Source of the DNA: Neocallimastix lanati (nom. inval.) | Taxonomy: Eukaryota; Neocallimastigomycota; Neocallimastigomycetes; Neocallimastigales; Neocallimastigaceae | NCBI GenBank assembly: GCA_016946835.1 | Contig: JACVTC010000010.1 | Location: forward strand, 1,007,501-1,071,500 | Reading direction: 5' to 3' | Length of the DNA stretch: 64,000 nt | In this document: positions 1 to 18,376 of the stretch, in pieces | Position numbering within the stretch: position 1 is the stretch's first letter | Layout: every line of letters starts with the position of its first letter | Translations under genes and position numbers: made by a program | The notes under the pieces: model-generated | Told to the model about the DNA's origin: nothing | Database searches by the model: none | The model's input: only the letters and a program-made list of their open reading frames with translations

Positions 1-73
1 CTATTATTATTAGGAATATTATTATTATTATCATTATTAATGTTATTATTATATGTGTTATTATTAATGTCAA

Positions 74-108
<35 letters not shown>

Positions 109-1791
109 GTATTGGTATTAGTATTGGTATTAGTATTGATATTAGTATTGATATTAGTGTTAGTATTAGTATTAGTATTAGTATTAGTATTAGTATTAGT
201 ATTAGTATTAGTATTAGTATTAGTATTAGTATTAGTATTAGTATTAGTATTAGTATTAGTATTAGTATTAGTATTAGTATTAGTATTGGTATTATTTTGA
301 AGATGATTTAATTTATTAATACAATTTGAAATAATATAAGTTTCATTTTCAAAATTACTGATATTAGAAGGTGAATTTGAAAGGGAATAATTTGGGGATT
401 GAGGATTTGAGGAATTAATAACAAGGGAGTTACAACTTTGATATTTTGAAGGTAAATCGGAGGCACTATTATCACAACTGAAAAAGTCTAAACTAGAGGA
501 TCGACTTTCATAGAAAGAACTTGTTCTTCCATTATTATGATAATCATCCTCTTCACCTTCACCTTCTACTTCATCTTCCATTTCACCTTTACCTTCACCT
601 TCACCCTCTGTGGTACTACCTTGACTATGGGTATGATGACGATGATAGGTTGATGAAGGATGATAATAATGATGATGATGATGATAATGACTTTTAAAAT
701 TAATTGTATTTCCATAACTATAACCACGTCCATGTCCATATCCATATCCAGTAATAATACCACCAGTATTACCACCACCATTAAAATATTTATTATAATA
801 CACTCTTTCCTTAAATATAGGGTTGAAAATATTATGAAATATATCTTTAATGGGTTTTTGAGAAGATGAATTATCTTCCATTTTAGGCATAATAAGGGAA
901 GAATATTGAGGAACATAACCATCTTGAGTTACAGAGATTAAATGAACATATTTAAATAAAGCTAAACTCTTTTTTTCACTTAATTTAAAGATATAACAAT
1001 CTTTAATATCTGATTCATCTTGAACTGCCAATTGATCTAAAGATGTTTTCTTTTTACGACTACTGATTTTTAAAAAGGACTTAAAGCATAAAAAAAAGAA
1101 AGGATTTTTTAATCTTATTCCTATATGTGGTACTGAAATCGATATAAATGAATGAAGGAGAGACCAATATTTTATAAATTCTGTTTTAGCAATTAAAGAT
1201 CTTGCAATTAAACCACCCATACTATGACAAATAAAACTAATATAAGTAAATTTTGTATGTTTTCTAATCATGAATTCCTCAATTTCTTCATAAAGTTTTC
1301 GACTTTCACTTTCAATATCCAAATATGTATTATCTTGATTACTTTTTGATAATAAATAGACATATTTCATTTTATCTCTATTCTTCTCATTATTATTAAT
1401 ATAACGTTCAAAGTAATCTCTTACTGTATATAAATCATATTTATTACCAAGAAATCCATGAACACAAATCAATAAATGATATTTGATATCTTCATCTGAG
1501 GAAGTAGAACTTACTGAGGATTGAACAGTACTATTAACATCATTTTCTATAGTATTTTCATTTTCTATATCGGTAATATTAATTTCATTTTCCAATTTAT
1601 CTTTCAATATATCCTATAATAATAAATAAATAAATAAATAAAAAATATATAATGAAATATATATATATTATAAAGGATTTATATTAATTTATTAAATTTA
1701 AATCATATATAATTAAAAAAAAAAAAAAAAAATTATTTATTAATAATGATTATCATTGATTATATATATATATAATAAAAACAACAATAAC

Positions 1792-1842
<51 letters not shown>

Positions 1843-2699
1843 GATTTTATACCTTTATTTCTAATTCTTTATTTTTTTCTTTATTGTCTTTCACCACTTG
1901 GGATGAAATTATCACCGGCCAACTATTAACATTATTTTCAATGGAATTATCATTTTTATCACATCGAACTAATTTAAAGAAGGGATCCATTTCTTTATTA
2001 TAGACATTAAAATATCCTCTAGATTCATTCTTTGAATTATTTAAATTTTCATCCTCAATATCAACAATATTAATTTTTTCCCTATATAATAAACATAAAA
2101 AAAAAATAAAAAAAAAAAAAAATTTTTTTTTATTACTATTATTATTTTACAACTTATTTTATTATATATATATATATATAATATATTTAAATGATAGATG
2201 ATAAATAAAAGAGAATGACTTACCATTTATTAAGAAAATCATTAACTTTTTTATTACCAAGATCAGATTTTGATGAAGTAAATAATAAGGAATTATAACA
2301 AATATTTTCTTTTGATAGCCATTCATTTCTTAAATGAATAAATTCATTTAATTGTACATGGTATTCAGAAAAATAATAGCATAAAAGAATATTGGATTGA
2401 TCATTAATAAAATTTATTAATCGCAAAGTGGAACAAAACAAATCTTGTTCCGTTTCACATTTCTTTTTATTTAAAATTCATTATTATTATTATTATTATA
2501 TTATTATGTAAAGTAGTAATTAAAATAATAATTAAAAAAAAAAAAAAAAAAAAAAGTTTATTTTTAAAATATATATATATATATATAAAGAGATATATAA
2601 TTATAATAAATTAGATCAATCATATTTTAAAAAATAAATAAATTATAGAATTTTTGATATTAAATTTAATATATATTTTTCATAATTAATTATATAAAT

Positions 2700-2730
<31 letters not shown>

Positions 2731-4959
2731 TATTATATTTTATAATAATTATATTCATATCTCTATATAAAATTTTCAAACCGATTAATGTAATTATTAA
2801 TTATTTACCTTTAGATAGTTTTTATAAGAATTTACAGCTTTATTTAGCATGGACATCATATATTTATTATTAATGGCATCATCATTGATGGTATCCAAGG
2901 AAAGATTTTTAATAATATAATTTAATTCATTTTTATCTTTCAGTTTCATAAATAAAAAATCATCATTATCTGATTTTTCCATATTAGAATCATTATAGGA
3001 ACCATTTAAATAAGGAAAATCATTACCAAAATACATATCTATATGTTGGGTGATATTAAATAAAATTTTATAAAATTTTATAATAATGATACTATATTTT
3101 TCTTCAGGTTTTGTATTAAGATGTTGATTAAGATTTATATAATAAGAATTAATGGCTTTAATGAGTGAATTAAAGGTATTTTTAAAAAGTATACATGCAT
3201 TAATTAATAATTTTTCTAATATTTTTTCTGTATTTTCAGGTATCTATTGATTATTAACAAAAGAAATATATTAAAAAATTGGAAATATAAAATTATTGGA
3301 AATATTTTGATAATTTAATACATAATATGGATTATTATTTTTTATTTAAGATCATTCAACCGATAATAATGATAATAAAAATATAATAATTATAAAAGTA
3401 AAATATAATAATAATATAAAAAAAAAAAAAATTATCATAAAAATTTTATAATAATATTAATATAATAATGATAATAATTAATAATTAATTTTTTTTTTTT
3501 TTAAAAAAAAAAAAAATAAATTAATATTGTATAATAATGATAATATTATTTTATATAATATATTATAATATAAAAATGGATAATAATATAATAGATAATA
3601 TTAAGATTATAAATTAGATATGAAGATATACAATACAACAAATCATATTTTAATTATTGTATATATATTGAACTTACAACTCGTTTCTTTTCATCCAATT
3701 GAAAACTATTATTGACATTATCATCACTAAAACTTCTTTTTAATTCTCTTTTAACAAAAGAATGCCTCTTTATTTCAATGGTACTATTTCTTTTATTATT
3801 ATTGTTAAAAAGACTACTATTTCGTTTAGTGAATAAAGCAGGGGAAGAATAAGAAGACAATACAGAAAGACTAGAATTACTATTATTATGATGTTTTAAA
3901 TTACGAAAATCTGCCATAAGTAAATCTTTTGGTTTTGCTTGATATCCAGTACTACAAAAGGATATAAACATATTCCATATACCATAATATAAATAACCAA
4001 AATCTACTGTAGCAAATCTTCTGAAGAAACATTGATCTATCAATTGATCTAAATTACCAATAAAGTAAGTTTGATCTTTTATTTTCTTATAAAAAATCTT
4101 TTGTCTAAAATCGTATGATTTTTATTAATTATTCCATTGAAATATAAATATTGATTTTATATATTGAAAAAATGTAATAAAAGTGTTAACATTTATATAT
4201 AAATAATGATAACAAGAAAAAAAAAACATTAATAAAGAAAAATATAAATTAAATAATATATATATATATATAATGATAAAATTCTTATTAAAAATTAGAG
4301 ATTTATATAATTTTAAATTTATTTCTATCTATTTCTATGAAGTTAAAATTACATTTATTGATATTAATTTTATAATTAAATATATAAATTATTAATCATT
4401 ACTTTTCTTCTTTTTCAACGTAAAGTTTAAAAACAAGATAAACATTTAAATCCTTTTCATTCATTTTTTCATAACTAATTTCTTGTTCCAATGAGGAAGG
4501 AGAAGAAGTTAAACTTTGACTTGAGAATGAGCCTTGATCTGGTTTTTCAGATTCTACTGAACTACTTTCATCATCTTTCATCTTAGTAAGGGAACCAGTT
4601 AACGTACTCACAGAGGATCGTTTATAATCACTTTTATACAATGAATATAAAGAAAAACGTTTACTGGAACCAGAACGAACAAGAGAGGAAGTGGATTGAA
4701 GAATGGATTTTCTTTTATTTGAATCATTTTTTTGAATAATAACTGGTTTATTTAAAACAAAACATACAGTTTCATTAACATTTTCTTTTTGAAATTCATA
4801 TTCTAAAGTTATTGGATTACAAAAATAAGTTATTTCTTTTTTTGATTTGGTATATTCTTGAAACGATAGATTGCTACCAGTGGTACTTCCTATTTTTTTT
4901 TAAAAAAAATATATAATAAAATAAAAAATAATAAAAAATAAAAAATAAAAATAAAAATA

Positions 4960-5000
<41 letters not shown>

Positions 5001-5039
5001 GTAGTAGTAGTAAAAATTGTAAAGTTTTAGAATATTAAC

Positions 5040-5080
<41 letters not shown>

Positions 5081-5621
5081 TATATATATTTATATAATGT
5101 CATTTGATAAATATATATTTTTTCTTTATCATTATTATTATTATTATTTTATTTATTGAAATTAACCTGTTGAATTAGTGGATTGACTTTCTTGTTTAGC
5201 TTCATTTTCAGATTTCTTTTCATCAACTTTAAAATACTTTTTTGGAGAATTTTCGTTTGGTCCTATAAATGCTCTTATTCTCAATTGATATTTCCTTTAT
5301 AATATTTAAAAAAAAGAAAATTTTTTAATTATTGATAAATAATTGATATATTAAATATTATATTGAATAGTAAAATTATTATATAAGAATATGAATAATT
5401 ATATAAAAAATGATTTATTAGGAATTAAATGATAAATGAAATGTTTATTAATAATTTTTTATAATTATTTTCCTTCAATTTATTATAAATAATACTTCAT
5501 ATATATATATTTACCCTGAATATCTGATATCAATATTCTTGAAATTTCCAAGTTGTACATAAAGCTCATAATGGTTTTTTACTTTAGATTTATTTAATTT
5601 ATCACCCAGTGAACTATTCAT
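1..5621 (-). CDS. FAM135-type lipase-like protein (DUF3657 + DUF676), 3' end off the left edge
   Basis: Eight exons are visible on the minus strand: 5621-5515, 5294-5167, 4889-4403, 4104-3678, 3243-2809, 2462-2224, 2081-1853 and 1613-1. All junctions are GT-AG and the frame stays open to the edge (about 1221 residues). The start is the ATG at 5621 (MNSSLGDKLNK), followed by the FAM135 N-terminal beta region (HYELYVQLGNFKNIDIRYSG). The middle is a helical and low-complexity region. The last exon carries the alpha/beta-hydrolase part: VHGFLGNKYD near residue 733, then FICHSMGGLIAR near 812 with the nucleophile Ser, then a strand around ISVTQDGYVPQYSS. The family is known as putative Ser esterases/lipases; the substrate is unknown. 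Past the hydrolase domain the protein becomes His-, Gly-, Glu- and Ser-rich and then a long Asn-Thr tract, still open at base 1. The domain identity is clear; catalytic activity is inference. Confidence 0.85.
179..297 (-). repeat. Hexanucleotide tract coding for (Asn-Thr)n inside the FAM135-like gene
   Basis: A near-perfect AATACT/AGTATT array. Read in the frame of the upstream lipase domain it gives alternating Asn and Thr. The frame was followed codon by codon from the HSMGG motif through 301-960, so the tract is translated. Confidence 0.85.
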
Positions 5622-7034
<1,413 letters not shown>

Positions 7035-7460
7035 AGAAATAAAATAAAAATTCCTCTTTTTAATTTTATTATATAATATATTTTATAATATTAAATTACG
7101 AAATACTATTAAATAAAATTCAATATTAAATAATAAATAAGTAAAAAAAATTTAATATTGAATGATATTAAATAATGAATATTAAATATTAAATATTAAA
7201 TATTAACATTAAATAATGAATATTAAATATTAATATTAAATAATGAATATTAGATAATGTATATTAAATAATGAATATTAAATATTAAATATTATAATAA
7301 ACTTTAATATATAAAAACAATAAATTAAAAATATATTATCTTTATATATTTAATATTTATTAATACCAATATATTAAATTATAATATATAGAATATGAAA
7401 ATAAATTATAAAATACAAATTATTATATATTAATATATGATAAGATTCTAAATAGGAAAA
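7035..7460. repeat. Degenerate AATATTAAAT-type repeats
   Basis: Short variants of TATTAAATA and AATAATGAATATTAAA recur from about 7080 to 7290, then plain TA-rich sequence. No gene seen. Confidence 0.6.
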
Positions 7461-7836
7461 TAATAAATAATAAATAATAAATAATAAATAATAAAAAGAG
7501 TATTTATTAATAAATAATAAATAATAAATAATAAAAAGAGTATTTATTAATAAATAATAAATAATAAATAATAAAAAGAGTATTTATTAATAAATAATAA
7601 ATAATAAAAAATAAAAAGAGTATTTATTAATAAATAATAAATAATAAATAATAAAAAGAGTATTTATTAATAAATAATAAATAATAAATAATAAAAAGAG
7701 TATTTATTAATAAATAATAAATAATAAATAATAAAAAGAGTATTTATTAATAAATAATAAATAATAAATAATAAAAAGAGTATTTATTAATAAAAAATAA
7801 ATAATAAATAATAAAAAATAAAAAAGAGTATTTATT
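7461..7836. repeat. 40-bp minisatellite, about 9 copies
   Basis: A 40-base unit, marked by AAAAAGAGTATTTATTAATA followed by AAT/AAAT filler, repeats with exact 40-base spacing. The GAGTATTTATT mark falls near 7498, 7538, 7578, 7618, 7658, 7698, 7738 and 7778, then a looser copy near 7826. The units are almost identical and directly adjacent, with no separate spacers, so this is tandem satellite DNA. Confidence 0.9.
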
Positions 7837-11915
<4,079 letters not shown>

Positions 11916-11948
<33 letters not shown>

Positions 11949-12310
11949 GGATAGGATGGACAATCAATAGAGCTCTCTCCCTTAAATGTATCAGACTCTC
12001 ATTGGATTCTTTGATATACCGTTTCGGTATCGGAGTAAATCTCTAAGCAAGGCTAATATAAAAAGGCATTCTCCATACGCCGCTTTACCAGGAATAATTA
12101 CGTTAATCCTCTCACAGATCAAGTGCTCTCTACACTGGCAATTGTAAAGTCTTACAACAGGAATACTAAATACTTACCATGGTGAACTAACAACCAAGTT
12201 CATATATAGGGAAAAAAACTTCGAAAAGATGAAAATCACCTCATTTAAACTCAGGTGGTAGTCGTGGGGTCGATCTGGAAAACGTATATGTGTTGTTCTC
12301 TAGTACATAT
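11916..12310 (-). repeat. Dispersed poly(A)-tailed repeat R1, copy A
   Basis: A block of balanced composition in otherwise very AT-rich DNA, with 28 T at its left end (11916-11943), i.e. a poly(A) tail on the minus strand. The part next to the tail matches, in opposite orientation, the block at 44950-45218. Shared words include CTCTCCCTTAAATGTAT and CTCTAAGCAA. The tail points to retroposition (SINE, or the 3' end of a LINE). The body away from the tail (about 12110-12310) is present only in this copy. Confidence 0.65.
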
Positions 12311-13193
12311 TTATTAAATGAATTACATAAAAAGATTGAGAAATTCTGTAAAAAAAATTGAGAAAAAATGCAGAATGAATTTTATTTTATAATTAGAAAC
12401 AAAAATAAAAACTTAAATGAAATGGAAGAATTTAAAAATAACCAATTAATACCAAATATACAAAAAAAAAAAAAAAAAAAAAGATTAAAAGATAAAAAAA
12501 AAAAAAAAAAAGTTACAGATATAAATGTATTTATAAATAAAATATAATTTATATTGAATAAAATCAGTTTAATGAAATAAATAATAAATTATCAAATAAA
12601 TAGAGAGAGAGAAAAAAAAAAAACTTAAAAGTCTCTTTTTTTTTTTCAATTCTTTTACTTTATAATGATGATATTAAAGAGTATGATTATCCCATCTTAA
12701 TTTTTTATAAAATTTTTTTTTTAAAAATTTATTTTATTCAATCTACTTTTAATTATTTCCAATATTCTTACTTTTATTTTATTTTATTTTATTTTTATTA
12801 ATATTTCATTATTTCACTATTTATTTCATTTCATCTCATTTTATTTTCATTAATACTTTATTATTTTATACTACTTCATTATTTATTTTATATTTATTAA
12901 TACTTTAATATTTATATTACTTTATTATTTTTCTTTATTTTATTTTATTGCCTATTTTGTTCAAAAGGAAAAATAGAAAAAGAAAAAAAAAAAAAAAAGA
13001 GGAAATTATTTTACTTTATTCATTCATTATCATCTCATCTCACTTTATAATAAATTGATAAATCAAAAAAAAAATTTTTTTTTTTTTTTTTATTAAACAA
13101 TTGGATTTTCAATAATTTATTTATTTAATTATGTTTTTAATATAATTTATATATCATTAATTAAATTTATCAAATTTGCCTTTTAATATAATC

Positions 13194-13226
<33 letters not shown>

Positions 13227-14915
13227 AAAAAAAATATTAAAAGATAATAATAATAAAATTATTAATTTATAAAATATTTATATGTAAAGATATATAATAT
13301 TTTATTTTTTAATTTTATTTTTTTTTATTTTTCTTATTTTTTTTCCTTTTAAAGTAGAAAAAATTATGGTATTTTTATTTTTTTTATTAAAATTATATTT
13401 AAAAGGTTGTTAATTAATTCATCAATTATTATTTTTATATGCTGTATATCTTTAAATTATTAACTACAAAATTTAATTTGTTGAATAATGTTTATATATA
13501 TAAATGTTTAATGTACGTTATACATGTGAATTATTTACATAGCATACAATTATACAATAAATTTTTTAATATAAAAATTTAATTAAAGTTGTTTAATTAT
13601 TATCCAAGTTATTATTTATGATTTTATATTTTATTTCTAACATATTTTCATTCATAAATAAATATTATTTATTTATTTATTTAACTATTTATTTATTTAT
13701 TATATTATTTATTATATGGTATTGATGAAAAAAGAGAGAAATATTATTTTCATTTTTGTTGCTAAGAGAAAAAATAAATAAATGATAATTAAATAGTAAT
13801 TAAAAGAATAAATAAAAATAATTAATACAAATTTAATAATAATAAAATAATAATAATAATAAAATAATAATAATAATATAATAATAATAATAATAAAAAT
13901 AAAAATAATAAAAAAAAAAATAATAAAAAAAAAAATAAAGAAATATAAAAATATGTAAATATAGATATTGTAGTTATTTAAAAAGAAAAAAAATTTTATT
14001 TTATTTTTTTTTAAATAAATATTTAATAGTAAATGATTAATAATTATTTATTTATTTAGAGTATTAAATATTTCATCATTAACATCGATTTTGTAGGATT
14101 AAATTTTTTGTCCTATTTAAATTTGATCATTTGTTATTAAAAATATTTCTATAAAAAAGAAATTGGTTAAATAATTAAAAAATTTGGTCCTGTATAAATA
14201 TTTTCTGTATTTTAATAAAAATTATATCTTTTAATAATTTGTGGTAATCTAGGAATAAGATTTAAAGATTTTAAACATCATTAAAATATTGAGATTATTC
14301 ATTAAGTAGAAAAAAAAATATATGTATATATAGCAATTCTGTCGCTTTTTGGTATATAGACCAAATTATAAATTGATTTTAGATTAAATTTAGTTTAAAT
14401 AATATTTCCTCTTTTAATTCTAGCTAAAACATCACCAATTAAAGATAAAGAATTAGAATTATAAATGGTCATTTTTTATTTAATTTTCTCTAATTAATTT
14501 TAGGTTTTAATGAATCTTTTATATATATATATATATATATTCATTATTATTATATATATTTTTCATAATATAAATCCATTTTTTAAATAAATATGAAATA
14601 ACAATAACAAAAAGAATAATCCTAATGGTAATTGAAAACTAATTAATTTTTATTATTTAAATAAAAAAATGTAAATATTTTTTATTAATATGATAGATAG
14701 TTTCATTAACTGAAGTATAAATTATTTATAGACAGAAGAAACTTTAATTTTATTATTTAAATTTTTATTTTAATTTATAATGAGATGACTCTTTAAATAA
14801 ATATAATAAAATTTTCAATATGTATATATATATCTTTTTTTTTAATTTTTTTCAATTTTATTGAATTTAACTGAAATAATTAAATAGTAGTGAATGTTTG
14901 AATGTAATAATATAT
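12311..14915. other. Intergenic, no gene seen
   Basis: A/T homopolymers, (TTTTA) and (TTTA) runs (about 12775-12960 and 13670-13710) and AAT/AAAAT runs at 13830-13940. No convincing coding remnant on either strand. Confidence 0.6.
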
Positions 14916-14945
14916 CTATTTATGTATAAATAGATAATAATAAAT

Positions 14946-14976
<31 letters not shown>

Positions 14977-15800
14977 TTTGATTTATCTTTTTCCTTTTCT
15001 GTATTTTTATTCTTTCTTTCATTTGTTATTTTTCCTTTTTTCTTTTTTTCTTTTTTCATTTTTTCTTTGTCCTTTTTTTCTTTTTTTAACTTTTTTTTCA
15101 ATAACTTTATTTTATTTTCAAAGATTTCTTTACTTTGTCTTTCCTTTTCTAACTCTTTTTTTAATAATTCATTTTCATCTTCAATTTCCTTTCTTTCTTT
15201 TTCATGTCTTCCTAATTCTTGTTTTTCTTTCTCTAATCTATCTAATCTGGGATCATCTATTTTTAAATTCAAATTATGTTTCCCGGAATATTCTATTAAC
15301 AATTTTAGAATTTCAACTTCAACTTTTGAAGTGTTTTTTATGTCATATTCATTTATCATCAAAATAATATTATGTTCATTGGAATAATCTATTAATAGCT
15401 TAACTATTTTAATATTGTTACTAGTAATAGCCATTAAAAACGGATATTCTTCATTTTTATTTTTATCATTCAAAGTCAAAATAATTTGATTTTCATTGGC
15501 ATAATCTATTAATAAGTTGACTATCTTTATGTTATTTTTAACAATAGCCTTTAAAAGTGGATAATTTCCATATCTATCTTTATCATTTAGAGTCAATATA
15601 ATTTCATTTTTATTGGCATATTCCATTAATAGTTTAACTATTTCAATATTATCTTTATAAATAGTTCCTAAAAGTGGATAATAACCATTTTCATCTGATT
15701 TATTAATATCAATACATTTGTTCCGTAGAAATAATTTAATTTTCTCAATATCTCCACTTATAATATAAAATAATAATTCAGCTTCATTTGACTTGTACAT
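14916..15800 (-). CDS. Ankyrin-repeat protein with charged coiled-coil tail
   Basis: A single-exon gene of 294 residues starting at MYKSNEAELLFYIISG. Residues about 5-185 are ankyrin repeats with the pattern NDKxxxGxYPLLxAIxxNNIxIVxLLIxYANExxIIL. The unit is 37-39 residues, longer than the usual 33. Residues about 190-270 are Lys/Glu-rich and predicted coiled coil. The last residues ([14 protein letters not shown]) are read from an ATT microsatellite that runs into the stop, so the natural C-terminus may have been changed by repeat growth. Ankyrin repeats bind proteins; the partner is unknown. This repeat style forms a large family in anaerobic fungi (established knowledge). A decayed relative lies at 18979-19425. 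Confidence 0.85.
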
Positions 15801-15853
15801 TATTAAATACCAACCTTTTATATATATATTAAAGTATTTTTAAAAGTTTTGAA

Positions 15854-15889
<36 letters not shown>

Positions 15890-16252
15890 AAAATTTTTAT
15901 AGTTATTAAATCTAACTTAAAAAAAAAAAAAAAGTTATGAAGATAAAATAAATAATAAATTATAAAATATAAGTTATATTAATATATAAACAATTTGAAA
16001 CAATTAAAATATAATAAAAAATAAAGAAATTTTATTCATTTTATTTAACATAAGCTTTTTTCAATTTTCTTATTTTTTTCTTATTTTTTTTTTATTTTTT
16101 TTTTTTTTTTTTTTGTAATAAAACTTTAAATTTTATTATTATTATTTATGTTAAATAGTACATAAAGAATAATAAAGGTTTAAAAATTCAAATACAAAAA
16201 TGTATACAAATATTTGATACTGTATACATTAAATATTTTTTAATTTTTTTTC

Positions 16253-16283
<31 letters not shown>

Positions 16284-16322
16284 TAGTATAAAAATTATAA
16301 TAATTTACTTTTAATATTAAAT
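15801..16322. other. Upstream flank of the ankyrin gene, no gene seen
   Basis: TA-rich sequence with A and T runs (about 15858-15886 and 16090-16115), ending in a T run (about 16252-16278) just before repeat R2-A. Confidence 0.6.
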
Positions 16323-16640
16323 AATAATTTAGACGCACATAATGAGTACTAATCTCCCATTATGACCATAACAGCTATAACTGTTATGAGATATACTAAC
16401 ATACTAGTATAGTATTTCCCTTCCACACGTCGTTACATGTTTGCCTTGGGGTTGCATTCTCTAACATTCCTACATATATCACAATTGACCACGAGCATTG
16501 AAATATGAATCATTCACCCCTCCAGTGGGTGTAATCATTGGGGTGAGGGCATAATATCATCAGTGCCTATGATTAAGATGTAGCGTAGTGTCGCAGGGGT
16601 TGGTCCAATATACTGCCAAGGGAAAACCTTTTGGATAATT
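16323..16640. repeat. Dispersed repeat R2, copy A
   Basis: A composition island whose first about 185 bases match 18634-18830 in the same orientation. Shared words include ATAATTTAGAC, TCTCCCATTATGAC, CCACACGTC and CTAACATTCCTACATA. The match stops near 16505, while unique island sequence continues to about 16640, including a short hairpin (CACCC/GGGTG near 16520). No frame is open across both copies, so it looks non-coding. Confidence 0.65.
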
Positions 16641-17753
16641 GTAATATTAAATTAAATAATAAGTTATTATATATATAAAATATTCAAAAATATTAATTAA
16701 ATAATAATTAAAGTTTAGTTAGTAATAATTATTTCCTTAATATTTTATTTAATTTTTTTTTTTTTTTTTTTTTTTTTTATAAATAGAACAAAATTTAAGG
16801 TTCATTTTAGATAAAGAATAGTATATAATATTTAACTTTATTAAAAAGAGGAATAAATAAATATTAGTATTATTAATGTTTTTTTGTTTTTCTTTTTTTT
16901 TTTGTACTATTTTATTGTTTATTAGTAATTTTTTTTTATAACTTTTAATACTAATGGTACGTAATTTTAAAATTTATTATATAACTCACAATAATCAGTA
17001 GTTAATTTTAAATTAAAAAAAAAAAAAAGTTTTTTTTAATTTATTTTAAAAGAATAATTTTTTTTGAAATTACTAATTATTAAAAGTTTTATATTTTTAT
17101 TATAAAACATTATAATAATTACTCTAACATTTTTATTTTTTATTAGAAAAAATGATTCATATTTTTAGTCATTTAAAGAAATAAAAATAAAAATAATAAA
17201 AAAAATTATTCAATCTTTATCATTCTATCTAGAAATAAAACATTTCTTAATTATTTTGTATTAATTTAAAAGAACGAACATTCTTTGAAATTTTAATAAT
17301 GATATTAAATAAGATAAATTAAAATTAGAATTATTTTTTATTCAACTTTTCTATTTCATTAAAAAAATTTTTTTTATATTTAGAATAGTTTTTTTTTTTT
17401 TTTTTTTTTTATTTTATTTTTTTTTTGTAATATTTTTTTTAAAAAATATTTAAATTTACAAAATTAATTATTAGATATTATTTTTCTGCTTATTTCATTT
17501 ATTTTAAATTTTTATTGTTTTCTTTGATATTTAAATAAAGGTTAAAAAAATTATTTTATTATTGTCAACCAAATTATTTAGTAGTATTACTTCCATTTCC
17601 ATTAAATTAATTGCCTCTTTTAATAAATTAATTTCATATTCCTTCATTTTCAGGTTAAGATATATTAATTTATTAAATATTTCCATTTTTTTTTTTTTTT
17701 TTGATTTTTTATCTTATTTAAAAATTATTAAAATCAAATATAGTTAGATTCAA

Positions 17754-17791
<38 letters not shown>

Positions 17792-17840
17792 CTAGCCTCT
17801 AAAAGAAAAAAACAAGAATATTTCTTATTGAAATAATAAA
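16641..17840. other. Intergenic; one short minus ORF of unclear status
   Basis: Mostly T runs and TA repeats. At 17687 down to about 17530 (-) a 50-odd codon ORF starts MEIFNKLIYLNLKMKEYEI and looks like a coiled-coil piece. It could be a leftover of the Lys/Glu-rich tail of an ankyrin-family gene, but it is too short to name. A TA tract lies at 17757-17786. Confidence 0.45.
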
Positions 17841-18376
17841 ATTTTTTTTTGGCAAAAAATTGAAATTGCTAAATCCGAATCTCCTGGGTTCGATTCACAC
17901 CCTTAGACCATTTTCCAGGTTTTCTTCATAAGAATTAATATAGTATATGGTGGTCAAGATACTGTCCTATCCTAACTGTAGGCCTGAGAAGGTTGCACAA
18001 GTACTGTCATTTATTATGAGGGAATTCCTCCCATATGGTTACATATGAATGTTGATAAATTATACAAAAGCGGTCTTTCTGACTAATATGTAATTACCAA
18101 GTGAACTAGTACGTATCTAGTACGTATCTCGTTGGGTTAGGTTATATAAGCCTCACCTCAAAAAGGAAATTAGGAACTGGAGAGGTACTCCGAGAAAAAC
18201 GTACTTGAAAATTCTCAGCAGTCATATGCATGTCAGAGAATGTTGAACTCTCAATAAGATTGTTCAGCAGATATAATGTCCGCCTTCACGAAAGCATACC
18301 GAAGTGCTGAAACTACCACAATATTCCCATTGCCCTTATGGGGGAGCTAAAGGGCGTTACACATAGGAAGTAAGAG
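17841..18376 (+). repeat. SINE-like element with tRNA-derived head
   Basis: A 530-base island of balanced composition. Near its left end it has a tRNA T-arm-like segment with a good polymerase III B box (GGTTCGATTC at 17887-17896, flanked by GGG and CCC). At its right end it has an A-rich tail (18376 on). That layout (tRNA-like head, unique body, A tail) is typical of a tRNA-derived SINE. No clear A box was found, so the head is degenerate. Related heads lie at 47744-47772 and 48043-48078. Confidence 0.6.

Noticed and set aside
40-300. Plus-strand ORF of Leu/Val repeats
   Set aside because: Antisense reading of the Asn-Thr array of the FAM135-like gene; no domain or start context.
7461-7836. 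CRISPR-like array
   Set aside because: Units are directly adjacent with no distinct spacers, and the genome is eukaryotic; it is a minisatellite.
14978-15387. Plus-strand Phe/Leu-rich and Ser/Phe-rich ORFs
   Set aside because: Antisense of the Lys/Glu-rich tail of the ankyrin gene.
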